DNA of 64,000 nt from Vibrio orientalis CIP 102891 = ATCC 33934 (lineage in GTDB: Bacteria; Pseudomonadota; Gammaproteobacteria; Enterobacterales; Vibrionaceae): the NCBI RefSeq assembly GCF_000176235.1, contig NZ_ACZV01000004.1, forward strand, positions 930,001 through 994,000, written 5' to 3'. The notes under the pieces are model-generated. The model did no database searches and was not told where the DNA came from. It was given only the letters and a program-made list of their open reading frames with translations. Position numbers and translations under genes: made by a program. Shown in pieces: positions 33,058 through 41,379 of the stretch (positions are counted from its first letter, which is position 1; each line of letters starts with the position of its first letter).

Positions 33058-34142
33058 GTCATATTCACAACGTAGGCGATGTGATAGCAAATCGATATGA
33101 AGTTGAGTCGTACCTAGATGAAGGTGGTATGCAACAGGTCTTTGTCGCTTATGATAGAAATATAGATAGAAAGGTTGCTCTTAAAACCCCAAAAAACGCA
33201 TCTGCTAGCCTTCGATTTAAAAGTAGTGCTGTATGTAGTGCGCGAGTGATCCATCCCAATGTAGCTAAGACACTAGATTACTTTGCCTACAACGATAAGG
33301 AATACCTTATCGAAGAGCTGATAAACGGTGCAGATTTAAATACTGTTTTTCGTGATAATTTCCATTACTTAGATCCCTGCCTAGTAGCCTTTATTGGTCA
33401 TCACTTAGCAAAAGCAGTCGCAGCATCCCATAGAGTTGGTGTCGTACATAGAGACTTAAAGCCAAGTAATATAATGGTTGTTGGCTCTCATTTATTCGAA
33501 GATATTAAGGTTACAGACTTCGGTATTGCTAAGCTGATAGATGAAGAAATAGACCAAGTATTTAATGCTAAAGGTGATGTAGAAAGCTCGATTGCAGGTT
33601 CGAAAACCCTAGTTGGCGCCCTACCATACATGGCACCCGAAATCGTCCTTTCTAAAACGGCCCCAGGAAAACACATAGATGTCTGGTCTATAGGAGCCAT
33701 AATGTACTTTTTACTTACTGGTGAAACTCCGTTCACCTCGCAATTTGCTAAGATAATTATCAATTATCATCAAGAGAAAAAAGTAGACCCTATCCAACAC
33801 CTAAAGTCTTCATCACACTTATCTCCTTTAGGCAAACAGTTAGAGAACATTATTTCTCTATGCTTGAACTACGACTATACAAAGCGCCCAACAGCGGATG
33901 AGATCGTAGATCTCTTCTCCCACTTGTGCTACCCCGTTGCAAAAAGAAAATACGGTCGAATCAAGTTCAAGCGAGGGCAAAATGGATGGGGTTTTATAGA
34001 GAACCAAGGTATCAATCCAGACACCTTCTACCACACTGATGAAGTATTTGGTTCCCAACCTTCTATTGCCGATAAAGTTTGCTTCTCTGAGTATCCTGGT
34101 GCGCCTCGTTCTAGAGCTTTCCCTATTTTACGCTGTCGATAA
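33054..34142 (+). CDS. Atypical Ser/Thr kinase fused to a cold-shock-like domain
   Basis: A 362-residue protein. Residues of about 10-295 are a Hanks-type kinase with VALK (Lys44), VVHRDLKPSN (132-139), DFG (155-157) and MAPE (192-195). The glycine loop is degenerate (LDEGGMQQV) and the alpha-C Glu appears replaced (RFKSSAV where RFxxEA is usual). Residues of about 300-362 (GRIKFKRGQNGWGFIEN, DTFYHTDEVFG, IADKVCFSEYPG) fit a cold-shock/S1-like OB fold, with GWGFIE and TFYH in the places of RNP1 and RNP2. The fusion suggests a kinase that senses or binds RNA or single-stranded DNA. It ends six bases before int. Confidence 0.85.
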   Translation: MSHIHNVGDVIANRYEVESYLDEGGMQQVFVAYDRNIDRKVALKTPKNASASLRFKSSAVCSARVIHPNVAKTLDYFAYNDKEYLIEELINGADLNTVFRDNFHYLDPCLVAFIGHHLAKAVAASHRVGVVHRDLKPSNIMVVGSHLFEDIKVTDFGIAKLIDEEIDQVFNAKGDVESSIAGSKTLVGALPYMAPEIVLSKTAPGKHIDVWSIGAIMYFLLTGETPFTSQFAKIIINYHQEKKVDPIQHLKSSSHLSPLGKQLENIISLCLNYDYTKRPTADEIVDLFSHLCYPVAKRKYGRIKFKRGQNGWGFIENQGINPDTFYHTDEVFGSQPSIADKVCFSEYPGAPRSRAFPILRCR

Positions 34143-34148
34143 ACAGTT

Positions 34149-35192
34149 GTGAGTGTTCGAAAACTAGAAAACGAAAACAAAAAGCCATGGCTCTGCGAGT
34201 GTTACCCGCAGGGCCGAGCTGGTAAGCGTATTCGCAAGCGCTTCGCTACTAAAGGTGAAGCCCTTGCATTCGAAAAGTTCACTATGGCCGAGGTTGATGA
34301 TAAGCCTTGGCTTGGTGAGAAGAAGGACTTACGTACCCTCCAAGACTTAGTCGAACTCTGGTATAAGCTTCACGGCCAGCACCTGAAATCGGCTGAGAAA
34401 GTCTACCCTCGCCTCTGCAGCATTGTTGAAGAGCTCGGTAACCCTTTCGCAATTAAGTTCACCGCTAAAGACTTTGTTCATTGGCGTTCGACTAGAAAAG
34501 CTAAGCACCGACATATAGGGCCAGACACGGGCAAGTTTATTTCTGCTCCCACCAATAATCTCGATTTGAGATATATGCGTGCCGTGTTCAATGAGCTCAC
34601 CTCACTTGGGGAGTGGACTCACCCAAACCCACTTGCCAGTGTTAAATCGATTCCCGTGACCGAATCTGAAATGGGCTTCTTGTCGAACGAGGATATAACT
34701 GCACTTTTCGAGAGAATCACCAAAAGTAAGCGAGCTAAAGAGTTCGAGCTCGTGTGTAAGATTTGCTTGTCTACTGGCGCCCGAATTTCAGAGGCTAATA
34801 ACCTGCGTCTGCCGCAGATTACTAAGTACAAAATTACCTTCATTGATACCAAGAGTAAAAAGAACCGTACCGTTCCCATCACTGAAAAGCTCTATAACGA
34901 GTTGATTGAGTTCGAACGAACCGGAGAAAAGGATCGGCTGTTTAAAGGCTGCCATCATGGCATCGCCTATATTATCAACCAAACATTCCCTGACTTACCT
35001 GAGGGGCAGAATACTCACGTCTTCCGCCATACCTTCGCAAGTCGGTTTATGGAAGCCGGAGGAAACATTCTGGTACTGCAAAAAATCCTTGGTCACAGTG
35101 ATATTAAAATGACGATGCGCTATTCACACTTCTCTCCCGATCACCTGATTCAGGCAGCAGAATTGAACCCTATTTCAAGTATGGGGTTGTAG
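34149..35192 (+). CDS. int: Prophage tyrosine integrase
   Basis: A 347-residue tyrosine recombinase. An N-terminal AP2-like arm-binding part and a core-binding domain precede the catalytic domain. Catalytic residues are visible in CLSTGARISEANNL (Arg), HVFRHTFASRF (HxxR), ILGHSD (His) and MTMRYSHFSP (Tyr). The GTG start lies six bases after the kinase stop without a good ribosome site, so it may depend on coupling to the kinase gene. It marks the right prophage end. Confidence 0.92.
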   Translation: MSVRKLENENKKPWLCECYPQGRAGKRIRKRFATKGEALAFEKFTMAEVDDKPWLGEKKDLRTLQDLVELWYKLHGQHLKSAEKVYPRLCSIVEELGNPFAIKFTAKDFVHWRSTRKAKHRHIGPDTGKFISAPTNNLDLRYMRAVFNELTSLGEWTHPNPLASVKSIPVTESEMGFLSNEDITALFERITKSKRAKEFELVCKICLSTGARISEANNLRLPQITKYKITFIDTKSKKNRTVPITEKLYNELIEFERTGEKDRLFKGCHHGIAYIINQTFPDLPEGQNTHVFRHTFASRFMEAGGNILVLQKILGHSDIKMTMRYSHFSPDHLIQAAELNPISSMGL

Positions 35193-35371
35193 CCAAAAAT
35201 CAAGTAAAAATGGCGACAAAGTGGCGACAGAATTTACTGATACTGGTGGTTATTGAATAACATTGGCAAAAGCGTACTTTTCTAAGGTATTGATATAGAT
35301 AGAGAAGCCTTGATATCACTAGGTTCACGAAAGGGCTACGCATTACACTAAGTAATAGCGTTAAGTTTCTT
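35193..35371. other. Prophage-chromosome junction (attR side) with Int arm-type repeats
   Basis: Immediately after int, TGGCGACA occurs twice (35211-35218 and 35222-35229), eleven bases apart, which looks like a pair of integrase or Cox arm sites. The att core must lie between here and the terminator at 35372, but its limits cannot be set because the left junction is outside the window. No tRNA was seen here. Confidence 0.5.
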
Positions 35372-35404
35372 AAAAAAAGGGGCCGATTGGCCCCTTTTTT
35401 TTTA
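35372..35404. terminator. Bidirectional terminator between int and the L,D-transpeptidase gene
   Basis: GGGGCC-GATT-GGCCCC with seven A before and about ten T after. It would stop both the rightward phage transcript and the leftward chromosomal operon. Confidence 0.9.
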
Positions 35405-35411
35405 TTTTAAT

Positions 35412-36317
35412 TTAGTTGATAAAGTTAGGTGCCACCACCTCAATTGGGACTCCGTTCTGGGCCAAAATAGCCGCTCGAACTTTAACGTCAGAGTGATCAA
35501 ACTCTTCTAGCCACCAAGTTAGCTCCTGAGGCACAACTAATTGCTGCTTAATACCATCACTGCGAGTCAATGGCTCATGGGCCTCCAAAAATACGCTGCG
35601 GTCAGGTTCTAGAGCGACTTTTATCGGCTCATTAATCACTCGGACCTTTTCCCCTAGTTTCACCTGAGGGAACAACCACTCAATATCCTTAGGATCCATT
35701 CGAATACACCCAGAACTAACGCGAAGACCAATACCGAAGTCCTTGTTTGTACCATGGATTAGGTAATCCCCTGCTCCATAAGAGAGTCGTAATGCGTACT
35801 CACCGAGAGGGTTTTCAGGCCCCGCTGGAACAACAGCAGGCAGTTCAATACCTTTTGCTGCATACTCTTTACGGATAGAAGTTGGAGGCGTCCAGGTTGG
35901 GTTTGGACGTTTTTGACTGATGGTTGTCTTCATTTCAGGCGTGTCACGGCCAACACGGCCAATGCCTACAGGGAAAATATGTACCTTGTTGATTTCAGGT
36001 TCAAAATAATAAAGTCTGAGCTCAGCTAGGTTAATCACAATCCCCTCTCGTTCGACCTTAGGAAGAATGATCTGAGTCGGAATGGTAAGCACATAATCAA
36101 CTTGAGGCAAAAATGGATCAACACCTTTATTCGCCGCCATTAATGACAAGAATCCGACATCATACTGCTTAGCAATATTCGCTAAGGTATCGCCTTCTTG
36201 CACTTGGTGATATTGAGTTCGGCCAACAATACTGCTTCCTTCAGTTGGTAATTCATAAGTAGCAGCAAAAGCTGACGAACTTAAGCAGGCGAGAAGCGCG
36301 ACAAGTTTACGCACCAT
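35412..36317 (-). CDS. L,D-transpeptidase (ErfK/YbiS family) with LysM
   Basis: The ATG at 36317 has AAGGA eight bases upstream and gives 301 residues beginning with a signal peptide (VRKLVALLACLSSSAFA). A LysM repeat follows (HQVQEGDTLANIAKQYDVGF). The YkuD catalytic domain has HGTNKDFGIGLRVSSGCIRM with the active Cys. It acts in the periplasm, making 3-3 peptidoglycan cross-links or attaching lipoprotein to peptidoglycan. It overlaps the photolyase stop, so the two are co-transcribed, an odd functional pairing common in Vibrio-like genomes as far as I recall. Confidence 0.9.
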   Translation of the reverse strand: MVRKLVALLACLSSSAFAATYELPTEGSSIVGRTQYHQVQEGDTLANIAKQYDVGFLSLMAANKGVDPFLPQVDYVLTIPTQIILPKVEREGIVINLAELRLYYFEPEINKVHIFPVGIGRVGRDTPEMKTTISQKRPNPTWTPPTSIRKEYAAKGIELPAVVPAGPENPLGEYALRLSYGAGDYLIHGTNKDFGIGLRVSSGCIRMDPKDIEWLFPQVKLGEKVRVINEPIKVALEPDRSVFLEAHEPLTRSDGIKQQLVVPQELTWWLEEFDHSDVKVRAAILAQNGVPIEVVAPNFIN

Positions 36318-37734
36318 CCATATTTTCCTTAGCATCTTTATAAAGTGCTAAGGTTATCTCTCTTTCGGCCTTGTGATCAACTATTGGCGTTGGATATGAC
36401 AATGATTTAGCGTTCGGCCAACACCAAGGCTTATGTATATATCTGTCAGGAACTTCTTCAAGCTCAGGAAGCCAACTACGGATAAAGCTTGCTTCCGAGT
36501 CAAATTTCTCACCCTGAGTCGTTGGATTAAAGACTCTGAAATAGGGCTGCCCATCACATCCGGTTGATGCGCACCACTGCCAACCGCCATTGTTAGCAGC
36601 GTAATCACCATCAATCAGCTTAGACATGAAGTACTCTTCACCAATACGCCAGTCAACGTGTAAATCTTTAACTAAAAAGCTAGCGACAATCATCCGCAGG
36701 CGATTGTGCATCCAACCAGTACGATTAAGCTGTGCCATAGCGGCATCCACAATGGGATACCCGGTCCTGCCCAGTTTCCAAGCTTCTATCTCTGCTGGAT
36801 TGTTACGCCAAACTAAATTATCACCCCAAGACGTAAAGCTATGACCTTTGGATAATTTTGGTTCAAAGTAAATAAGATGCTGATAGAACTCTCGCCATAC
36901 AAGCTCACTCAACCAAACTTCTCTTCCTCCAGCTATAGGAGGGGGATTGTTACATAGTAACCTTATCAGACATTGCCGCACCGACAAAGCACCAATGGCT
37001 AAATAAGGAGAGAGTTGGCTAGTCCCTTCCATTTCAGGAAAATCTCGTTGTAACGCATAAGCGTCGACTTTCTCAGACTCAAAATCTCGCAGCTTTTGAA
37101 TAATGTTCTTGGTATCTACAAAGTATCGTTCACTGGTCACTCTTGGGTAACTGAACTCTACCTTGGGGTGGAAGTGCGTTACCTTTTCACTGGATAACTC
37201 AGCAACACTTCCAACTTCAATGACTCTTTTTACTGAAATCGGTGTTTGATAAAGACGCTGACAATAGGCACGTTTAAATGGAGTGAAAACTTTATAGTAC
37301 TCCCGCTGCTTATTAACAACACTGCCCGGAGACAGCACGCACTTATCATCAAATCCAACACACTCAATATTTGTGTCTAGCAATTGATTGACTAAGTGTC
37401 GGTCGCGCTGAATTTCATCCACTTCATATTGATGATTGAAATAGACCGAACCTGCATCAGATTGTTGTGCCACATCTGCCAATAATTGTGCTGCATCCCG
37501 GTAAGTCGGGACCTCAGCGTAATATAAGGGGATGTTTTTAGCAGACAGTTCTTGCTTCAACACTAACAAGCGTCGAAAAATAAGATCAGCTTGGATTGGT
37601 GCCATATTGTGACGCTGCCAAGTTTTGGGAGTAGCTATATAAACAGCCGCAACACTGCCACCAGACATAACAGCCTCAACCAGTGCCGTGTTGTCATCGA
37701 CCCTTAGATCCCTACGTAGCCAAACAATTTTCAC
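36307..37734 (-). CDS. phrB: Deoxyribodipyrimidine photolyase (class I CPD)
   Basis: A 475-residue photolyase. KIVWLRRDLRVDDNTALVEA is the N-terminal antenna domain. The FAD domain has the hallmark GWQWCASTGCDGQPYFRVFN and ARMNRTGWMHNR-type helix (here AMAQLNRTGWMHNRLRMIVA). The length equals that of E. coli PhrB (472), and the C-terminus (SYPTPIVDHKAERE) matches too. It repairs cyclobutane pyrimidine dimers by blue light. It overlaps the DUF523 gene by four bases. Confidence 0.93.
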   Translation of the reverse strand: MKIVWLRRDLRVDDNTALVEAVMSGGSVAAVYIATPKTWQRHNMAPIQADLIFRRLLVLKQELSAKNIPLYYAEVPTYRDAAQLLADVAQQSDAGSVYFNHQYEVDEIQRDRHLVNQLLDTNIECVGFDDKCVLSPGSVVNKQREYYKVFTPFKRAYCQRLYQTPISVKRVIEVGSVAELSSEKVTHFHPKVEFSYPRVTSERYFVDTKNIIQKLRDFESEKVDAYALQRDFPEMEGTSQLSPYLAIGALSVRQCLIRLLCNNPPPIAGGREVWLSELVWREFYQHLIYFEPKLSKGHSFTSWGDNLVWRNNPAEIEAWKLGRTGYPIVDAAMAQLNRTGWMHNRLRMIVASFLVKDLHVDWRIGEEYFMSKLIDGDYAANNGGWQWCASTGCDGQPYFRVFNPTTQGEKFDSEASFIRSWLPELEEVPDRYIHKPWCWPNAKSLSYPTPIVDHKAEREITLALYKDAKENMDGA

Positions 37735-38681
37735 AAGCTATACCTTAATCGCATCTCTTGTGGGTAAGGTTCCAGATAGGCTTGCAGCAGGAGGTATTCA
37801 TCTGGGTGGGCAGACAAATAGTGCTTGATGAGAGTTAAAGGAGCGAGCAACGGTAACAACCCCACGCGATACTCATCGATAACTCGTCTCAATTCCTGCT
37901 TCTGAGGTTTATCTAGGTTACGTTTAAAGTAACCCTGAAGATGCATTAACACATTGGTGTTGTTCTTACGGCTTGCCCGATTCGTCATCGCTGTCATTAA
38001 CCCCTCTCTGTAAAGTTGGAAAAACTCGTTAACATCATAATCTTTAATATGTGCCACTAAGTTGCCTAGCTGCTTATAGGAAGCGGGGTGATGAGCCATT
38101 AAAGTGAGCTTATAACGCGAGTGAAACGCGACGATCTTACCTCGGGTCACTTCTTTACCCATTGAGTTATAAAAATCATCAAGTGTATAAACACGGGTAA
38201 TAAAGTTTTCTTTCAATACTGGATCGTTTAATCGACCGTCTTCTTCAACAGGCAACCATGGCATTGACTTCATCAACTGCTTAGTGAATATCCCTACTCC
38301 ATCGTTTTCGGCACCCCGTTTTTTGTACACCTTAACGCGCTCCATACCGCAAGTTGGCGATTTAGCACAAACGATGTAGCCTCTGAGCTGCTCGCCCTCT
38401 AACTGCTCCACTTTCTTTTCGCAGTAGCTCTCCATCTGAACTGTATGATCTTGAGTTGGATCTTTGGTTTCGACCAGCGTGACTCTCTCTTCGTTAGAAA
38501 TAAGGCGAATCGTTGGTCTGGGTACTGGCATTCCCGCTCCCACTTCTGGGCAAACAGGTACAAAGTCAAAATAAGGAGCGAGCTCTTTGGTGACGAACTT
38601 GCTGACTTTGTGTCCCGCATCGAACCTAACTTTCTCACCCAATACACAAGCACTGATGCCCACTTTAATCACATTTTGCAT
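37731..38681 (-). CDS. DUF523-DUF1722 (YbgA-like) protein
   Basis: From ATG 38681 (AAAGG seven bases upstream) the protein has 316 residues. The N-terminal DUF523 domain (VGISACVLGEKVRFDAGHK, CPEVGAGMPVPRPTIRL, CAKSPTCGMERVKVY) has conserved cysteines that might bind a metal cluster. The C-terminal DUF1722/YbgA domain starts at about 190 (FHSRYKLTLMAHHPASYKQL). Such proteins are often next to photolyase, as in E. coli ybgA-phr. It has been linked to tRNA/thiouracil-related chemistry only for relatives; role here unknown. Confidence 0.85.
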   Translation of the reverse strand: MQNVIKVGISACVLGEKVRFDAGHKVSKFVTKELAPYFDFVPVCPEVGAGMPVPRPTIRLISNEERVTLVETKDPTQDHTVQMESYCEKKVEQLEGEQLRGYIVCAKSPTCGMERVKVYKKRGAENDGVGIFTKQLMKSMPWLPVEEDGRLNDPVLKENFITRVYTLDDFYNSMGKEVTRGKIVAFHSRYKLTLMAHHPASYKQLGNLVAHIKDYDVNEFFQLYREGLMTAMTNRASRKNNTNVLMHLQGYFKRNLDKPQKQELRRVIDEYRVGLLPLLAPLTLIKHYLSAHPDEYLLLQAYLEPYPQEMRLRYSL

Positions 38682-39013
38682 ATCACAACCTTTACTGCTC
38701 TTCGCATGCCATTCAAAAGCTCTAAAATTTGCCGTTTGTCCGGCCACAATTTTTCAATTTGCTTGATTTCTAGTTACGTAGATCGAACTGTTTTGGTTCA
38801 CTTCAAAAAGCAAACGTTTATGCAAATCGATTGCCCTTTCACTTTCAACAGATTTAGTTATTAACCAACAACAACCGCTTTCAATACTGCTCTTTTGTGA
38901 CATACTTCTCATGGAGCACCGCTATATAAGGCTAGTATTGCCTCAACAGATTTTTGAGAATCAACATATTTAGTAATCAGAAATGATTGACTAATAAAAC
39001 CGGAGTAAAAACT
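38682..39013. promoter_or_regulatory. Divergent intergenic region between the DUF523 gene and deoD
   Basis: About 330 bases without a gene. TGTGA-CATACT-TCTCA (38896-38911) is a weak CRP-like site (one arm exact), consistent with catabolite control known for deo genes. GGAG at 39002-39005 is the deoD ribosome site. No promoter could be fixed with confidence. Confidence 0.3.
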
Positions 39014-39724
39014 ATGGCAACCCCACACATTAATGCACAACCAGGTGATTTCGCTGAAACAGTTCTAATGCCAGGTGACCCACTACGTGCTAAATACATC
39101 GCGGAAACTTTCCTTGATGATGTAAAGCAGGTATGTGACGTTCGCAACATGTTCGGCTACACAGGTACTTACAAAGGTAAAAAAGTGTCTGTAATGGGCC
39201 ACGGTATGGGTATTCCATCATGTTGTATCTACGTACACGAGCTAATCGCTGAGTACGGTGTGAAGAACGTGATTCGTGTAGGTAGCTGTGGTGCAGTACG
39301 TGACGACGTTAAACTGATGGACGTTGTTATCGGTATGGGCGCTTCAACTGACTCTAAAGTTAACCGTATCCGTTTCAATAACCACGACTTCGCAGCAATC
39401 GCTGATTACGGCCTACTAGAAGAAGCGGTAAACCAAGCTCGCTCTCAAGAAGTACCAGTAAAAGTTGGTAACGTATTCTCTGCAGACCTTTTCTACACTC
39501 CTGAAGCAGACCTCTTCGAGAAGATGGAAAAACTAGGCATCCTAGGTGTTGATATGGAAGCGGCTGGTATCTACGGCGTTGCTGCAGACTTAGGTGCAAA
39601 AGCACTAACAATTCTAACAGTATCTGACCACATCATCCGTGGTGAGAAACTAAGTTCAGAAGAGCGTCAGAAGTCATTCAACGACATGATGAAAGTCGCT
39701 CTAGAAACTGCAATTAACATTTAA
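39014..39724 (+). CDS. deoD: Purine nucleoside phosphorylase
   Basis: The ATG at 39014 (GGAG eight bases upstream) gives 236 residues starting [20 protein letters not shown], as in known DeoD proteins; the longer ORF is rejected. It has the hexameric NP-I family motifs: [10 protein letters not shown] for phosphate, [16 protein letters not shown], and [20 protein letters not shown] for the nucleoside, with the catalytic Asp in TVSDHI. It cleaves purine (deoxy)nucleosides with phosphate in the cytosol. It stands alone, not in a deoCAB operon, so it may be the second DeoD copy of a Vibrio. Confidence 0.95.
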   Translation: MATPHINAQPGDFAETVLMPGDPLRAKYIAETFLDDVKQVCDVRNMFGYTGTYKGKKVSVMGHGMGIPSCCIYVHELIAEYGVKNVIRVGSCGAVRDDVKLMDVVIGMGASTDSKVNRIRFNNHDFAAIADYGLLEEAVNQARSQEVPVKVGNVFSADLFYTPEADLFEKMEKLGILGVDMEAAGIYGVAADLGAKALTILTVSDHIIRGEKLSSEERQKSFNDMMKVALETAINI

Positions 39725-39783
39725 TTTATTCACTTTGCCACTAAGCCTAGCTTGGTGGCACGAATAATCCCGAGGGGGAGATA

Positions 39784-41253
39784 GTGACTACTGGCAAACT
39801 GCCACAGGAAGCAGACGGTTTACAGCTCAACTTTTGTAAAACATTGGCGTGTGACAACTTTGGATTGAGTGACGCACATCGTTACGTTGTGCAGCATGCG
39901 AACCCTAAGCGACCTGCGATGGTATGTCGGGAGTGTGGTGCTTTCCCCCCCTTACTTAACAATCAAGAAGTTCTTAATGAACTTCATCGATTGAGACATC
40001 TCCATAGTGATGGCCTACCTGCCTGCCGCAATGACGACTGCAGTAATTTTGGTCTATCCGTCCATACCCACAAACATCTCTATCATGCTTTTGGCTATAG
40101 TGGCGATCGCCAACGTTATCGTTGTAAATGTTGCCAGTCTACCTTCGTAGATAAATGGTCAGGTGCCAATAAGAAACTCCAATTTCAAGAAAACCTCCTT
40201 GGCTTGCTTTTTATGGGCTATTCGGTCCGCGAAATCTGCCGAAAGCTAGAAATCAACCCAAAGACGTTTTACGATCACGTTGACCATATCGCCAGTCGAT
40301 GTCGACGAAAACTGGCCATGTTTGATGCTCGCTGGGTAAATCATGCCGCAAGCTATGAACTCGCCTCGCACTATGTCTCTTTGCAGCCCAAAAGTAACAA
40401 CGGCGTTCTTTGGATTGCGACAGGTGAAGCGCATAGTGGGTACATCTTGTGTCAACACGTAAACTACGCAGCCAATGAAGAACCTATAGGCGAAGTTGAT
40501 CATGACCCGTACAAGTACCCGTCAAGATTTGTTTCTCGGGAACACTCTTCTGAAGCGAATATGCCTGCGCCGCCCCCTTCTCCAGTACTACGCGAGCGTA
40601 TTGACCAACAATATCAAACCATTCTCGCAAGGGGGAACGTTGAAGACCCAATGGGTAACCTAACCGTCTTTAACTACCCAACTAAAGGCGCGCTTGTTCG
40701 ACCGCCATACACCTCATATGCGCATTTCCTGCATGTGCTTGACCTGTGCCAAGAAGAGCGTCGAGTTTCTATCTATTTACCTCAGGATCCTGTGTTACGC
40801 TCTGCCGCATTAAGCATCTGCCTGCCTCGTATTCAGCGTCAAAATATCGACCTAATGTATGTTGAGGAAGATCAAGGGTGGAATCCTGAGTCTAGTATCG
40901 ACAAAATTGACATTGTCCACATGGGTTGGTGGCGTGACCGTTGGGCCATCACCTCTGGCATTAATGCATCAAAGGGGATCTGTTATTTAGCCGGTGATAA
41001 AAATCAACCGAAACATTGGCTACGCAACGCTTCAATCCGCCGTACGGAGTTTTATCAACATCGTTTTCAAACCCTATTTGAAAGCTTTATCAACGAGCCT
41101 AGGCGTAAACTTCGTCCGGGCGGCTTACTGCCAATGCTCGATATTTTTAGAGCTTGGCATAATTTGTGCTACCAAGATAAGAATGGAAAGACAGCCGCTC
41201 AAGCCTTAGAGTTGACCCAATCACCTTTAACCTTACGCGAGTTACTGTCATAA
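39784..41253 (+). CDS. Transposase-derived zinc-ribbon/HTH protein
   Basis: A 489-residue protein starting at GTG with GAGGGGGAG upstream. It carries two CxxC-type zinc ribbons: near the N-terminus (CKTLACDNFGL and CRECGAFPPL) and again (CRNDDCSNFGLSV, with YRCKCCQSTFVDKW). An HTH follows (YSVREICRKLEINPKTFYDH). This is the IS1/InsA-like zinc-ribbon plus HTH organisation, but no inverted repeats flank it and I cannot find a clear DDE triad, so it looks domesticated. It is 60 bases after deoD, possibly co-transcribed. Probably a DNA-binding cytoplasmic protein; function unknown. Confidence 0.7.
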   Translation: MTTGKLPQEADGLQLNFCKTLACDNFGLSDAHRYVVQHANPKRPAMVCRECGAFPPLLNNQEVLNELHRLRHLHSDGLPACRNDDCSNFGLSVHTHKHLYHAFGYSGDRQRYRCKCCQSTFVDKWSGANKKLQFQENLLGLLFMGYSVREICRKLEINPKTFYDHVDHIASRCRRKLAMFDARWVNHAASYELASHYVSLQPKSNNGVLWIATGEAHSGYILCQHVNYAANEEPIGEVDHDPYKYPSRFVSREHSSEANMPAPPPSPVLRERIDQQYQTILARGNVEDPMGNLTVFNYPTKGALVRPPYTSYAHFLHVLDLCQEERRVSIYLPQDPVLRSAALSICLPRIQRQNIDLMYVEEDQGWNPESSIDKIDIVHMGWWRDRWAITSGINASKGICYLAGDKNQPKHWLRNASIRRTEFYQHRFQTLFESFINEPRRKLRPGGLLPMLDIFRAWHNLCYQDKNGKTAAQALELTQSPLTLRELLS

Positions 41254-41379
41254 CGGTTAGTAATGTGACGGGGGCCTTTAAACGGCTGCCGTTTTATTAC
41301 TTTTTATAGTGTTCATCTGCACTCTATTCATATAATGCCATAATGTAAGATGAACTCTACGCGGTAAAGGATTGATTCA

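Larger units (their letters stand above)
1..35230. mobile_element. P2-like (K139/HP1-type) prophage, left end outside window
   Basis: Contiguous phage genes run from the left window edge to the integrase stop. The order terminase/portal divergent from scaffold, capsid, small terminase and head completion is that of P2. The DUF2586-type sheath, DUF2597-type tube, DUF2590 protein, TraR-like protein, lysis cassette placement and CII-like regulator match the K139/HP1 branch. The integrase closes the right end, next to chromosomal ldt. No duplicated att core was found inside the window, so the left boundary is unknown and the element exceeds 35 kb. All structural modules seem intact, suggesting an inducible prophage. 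Confidence 0.9.

Noticed and set aside
30876..34142. Calling the operon a TerY-P defence triad
   Set aside because: No vWA (TerY) gene is present, and a second kinase with a cold-shock-like domain takes its place.
35193..35411. tRNA or tmRNA at the integration site
   Set aside because: No cloverleaf or tRNA 3' end could be recognised next to int.
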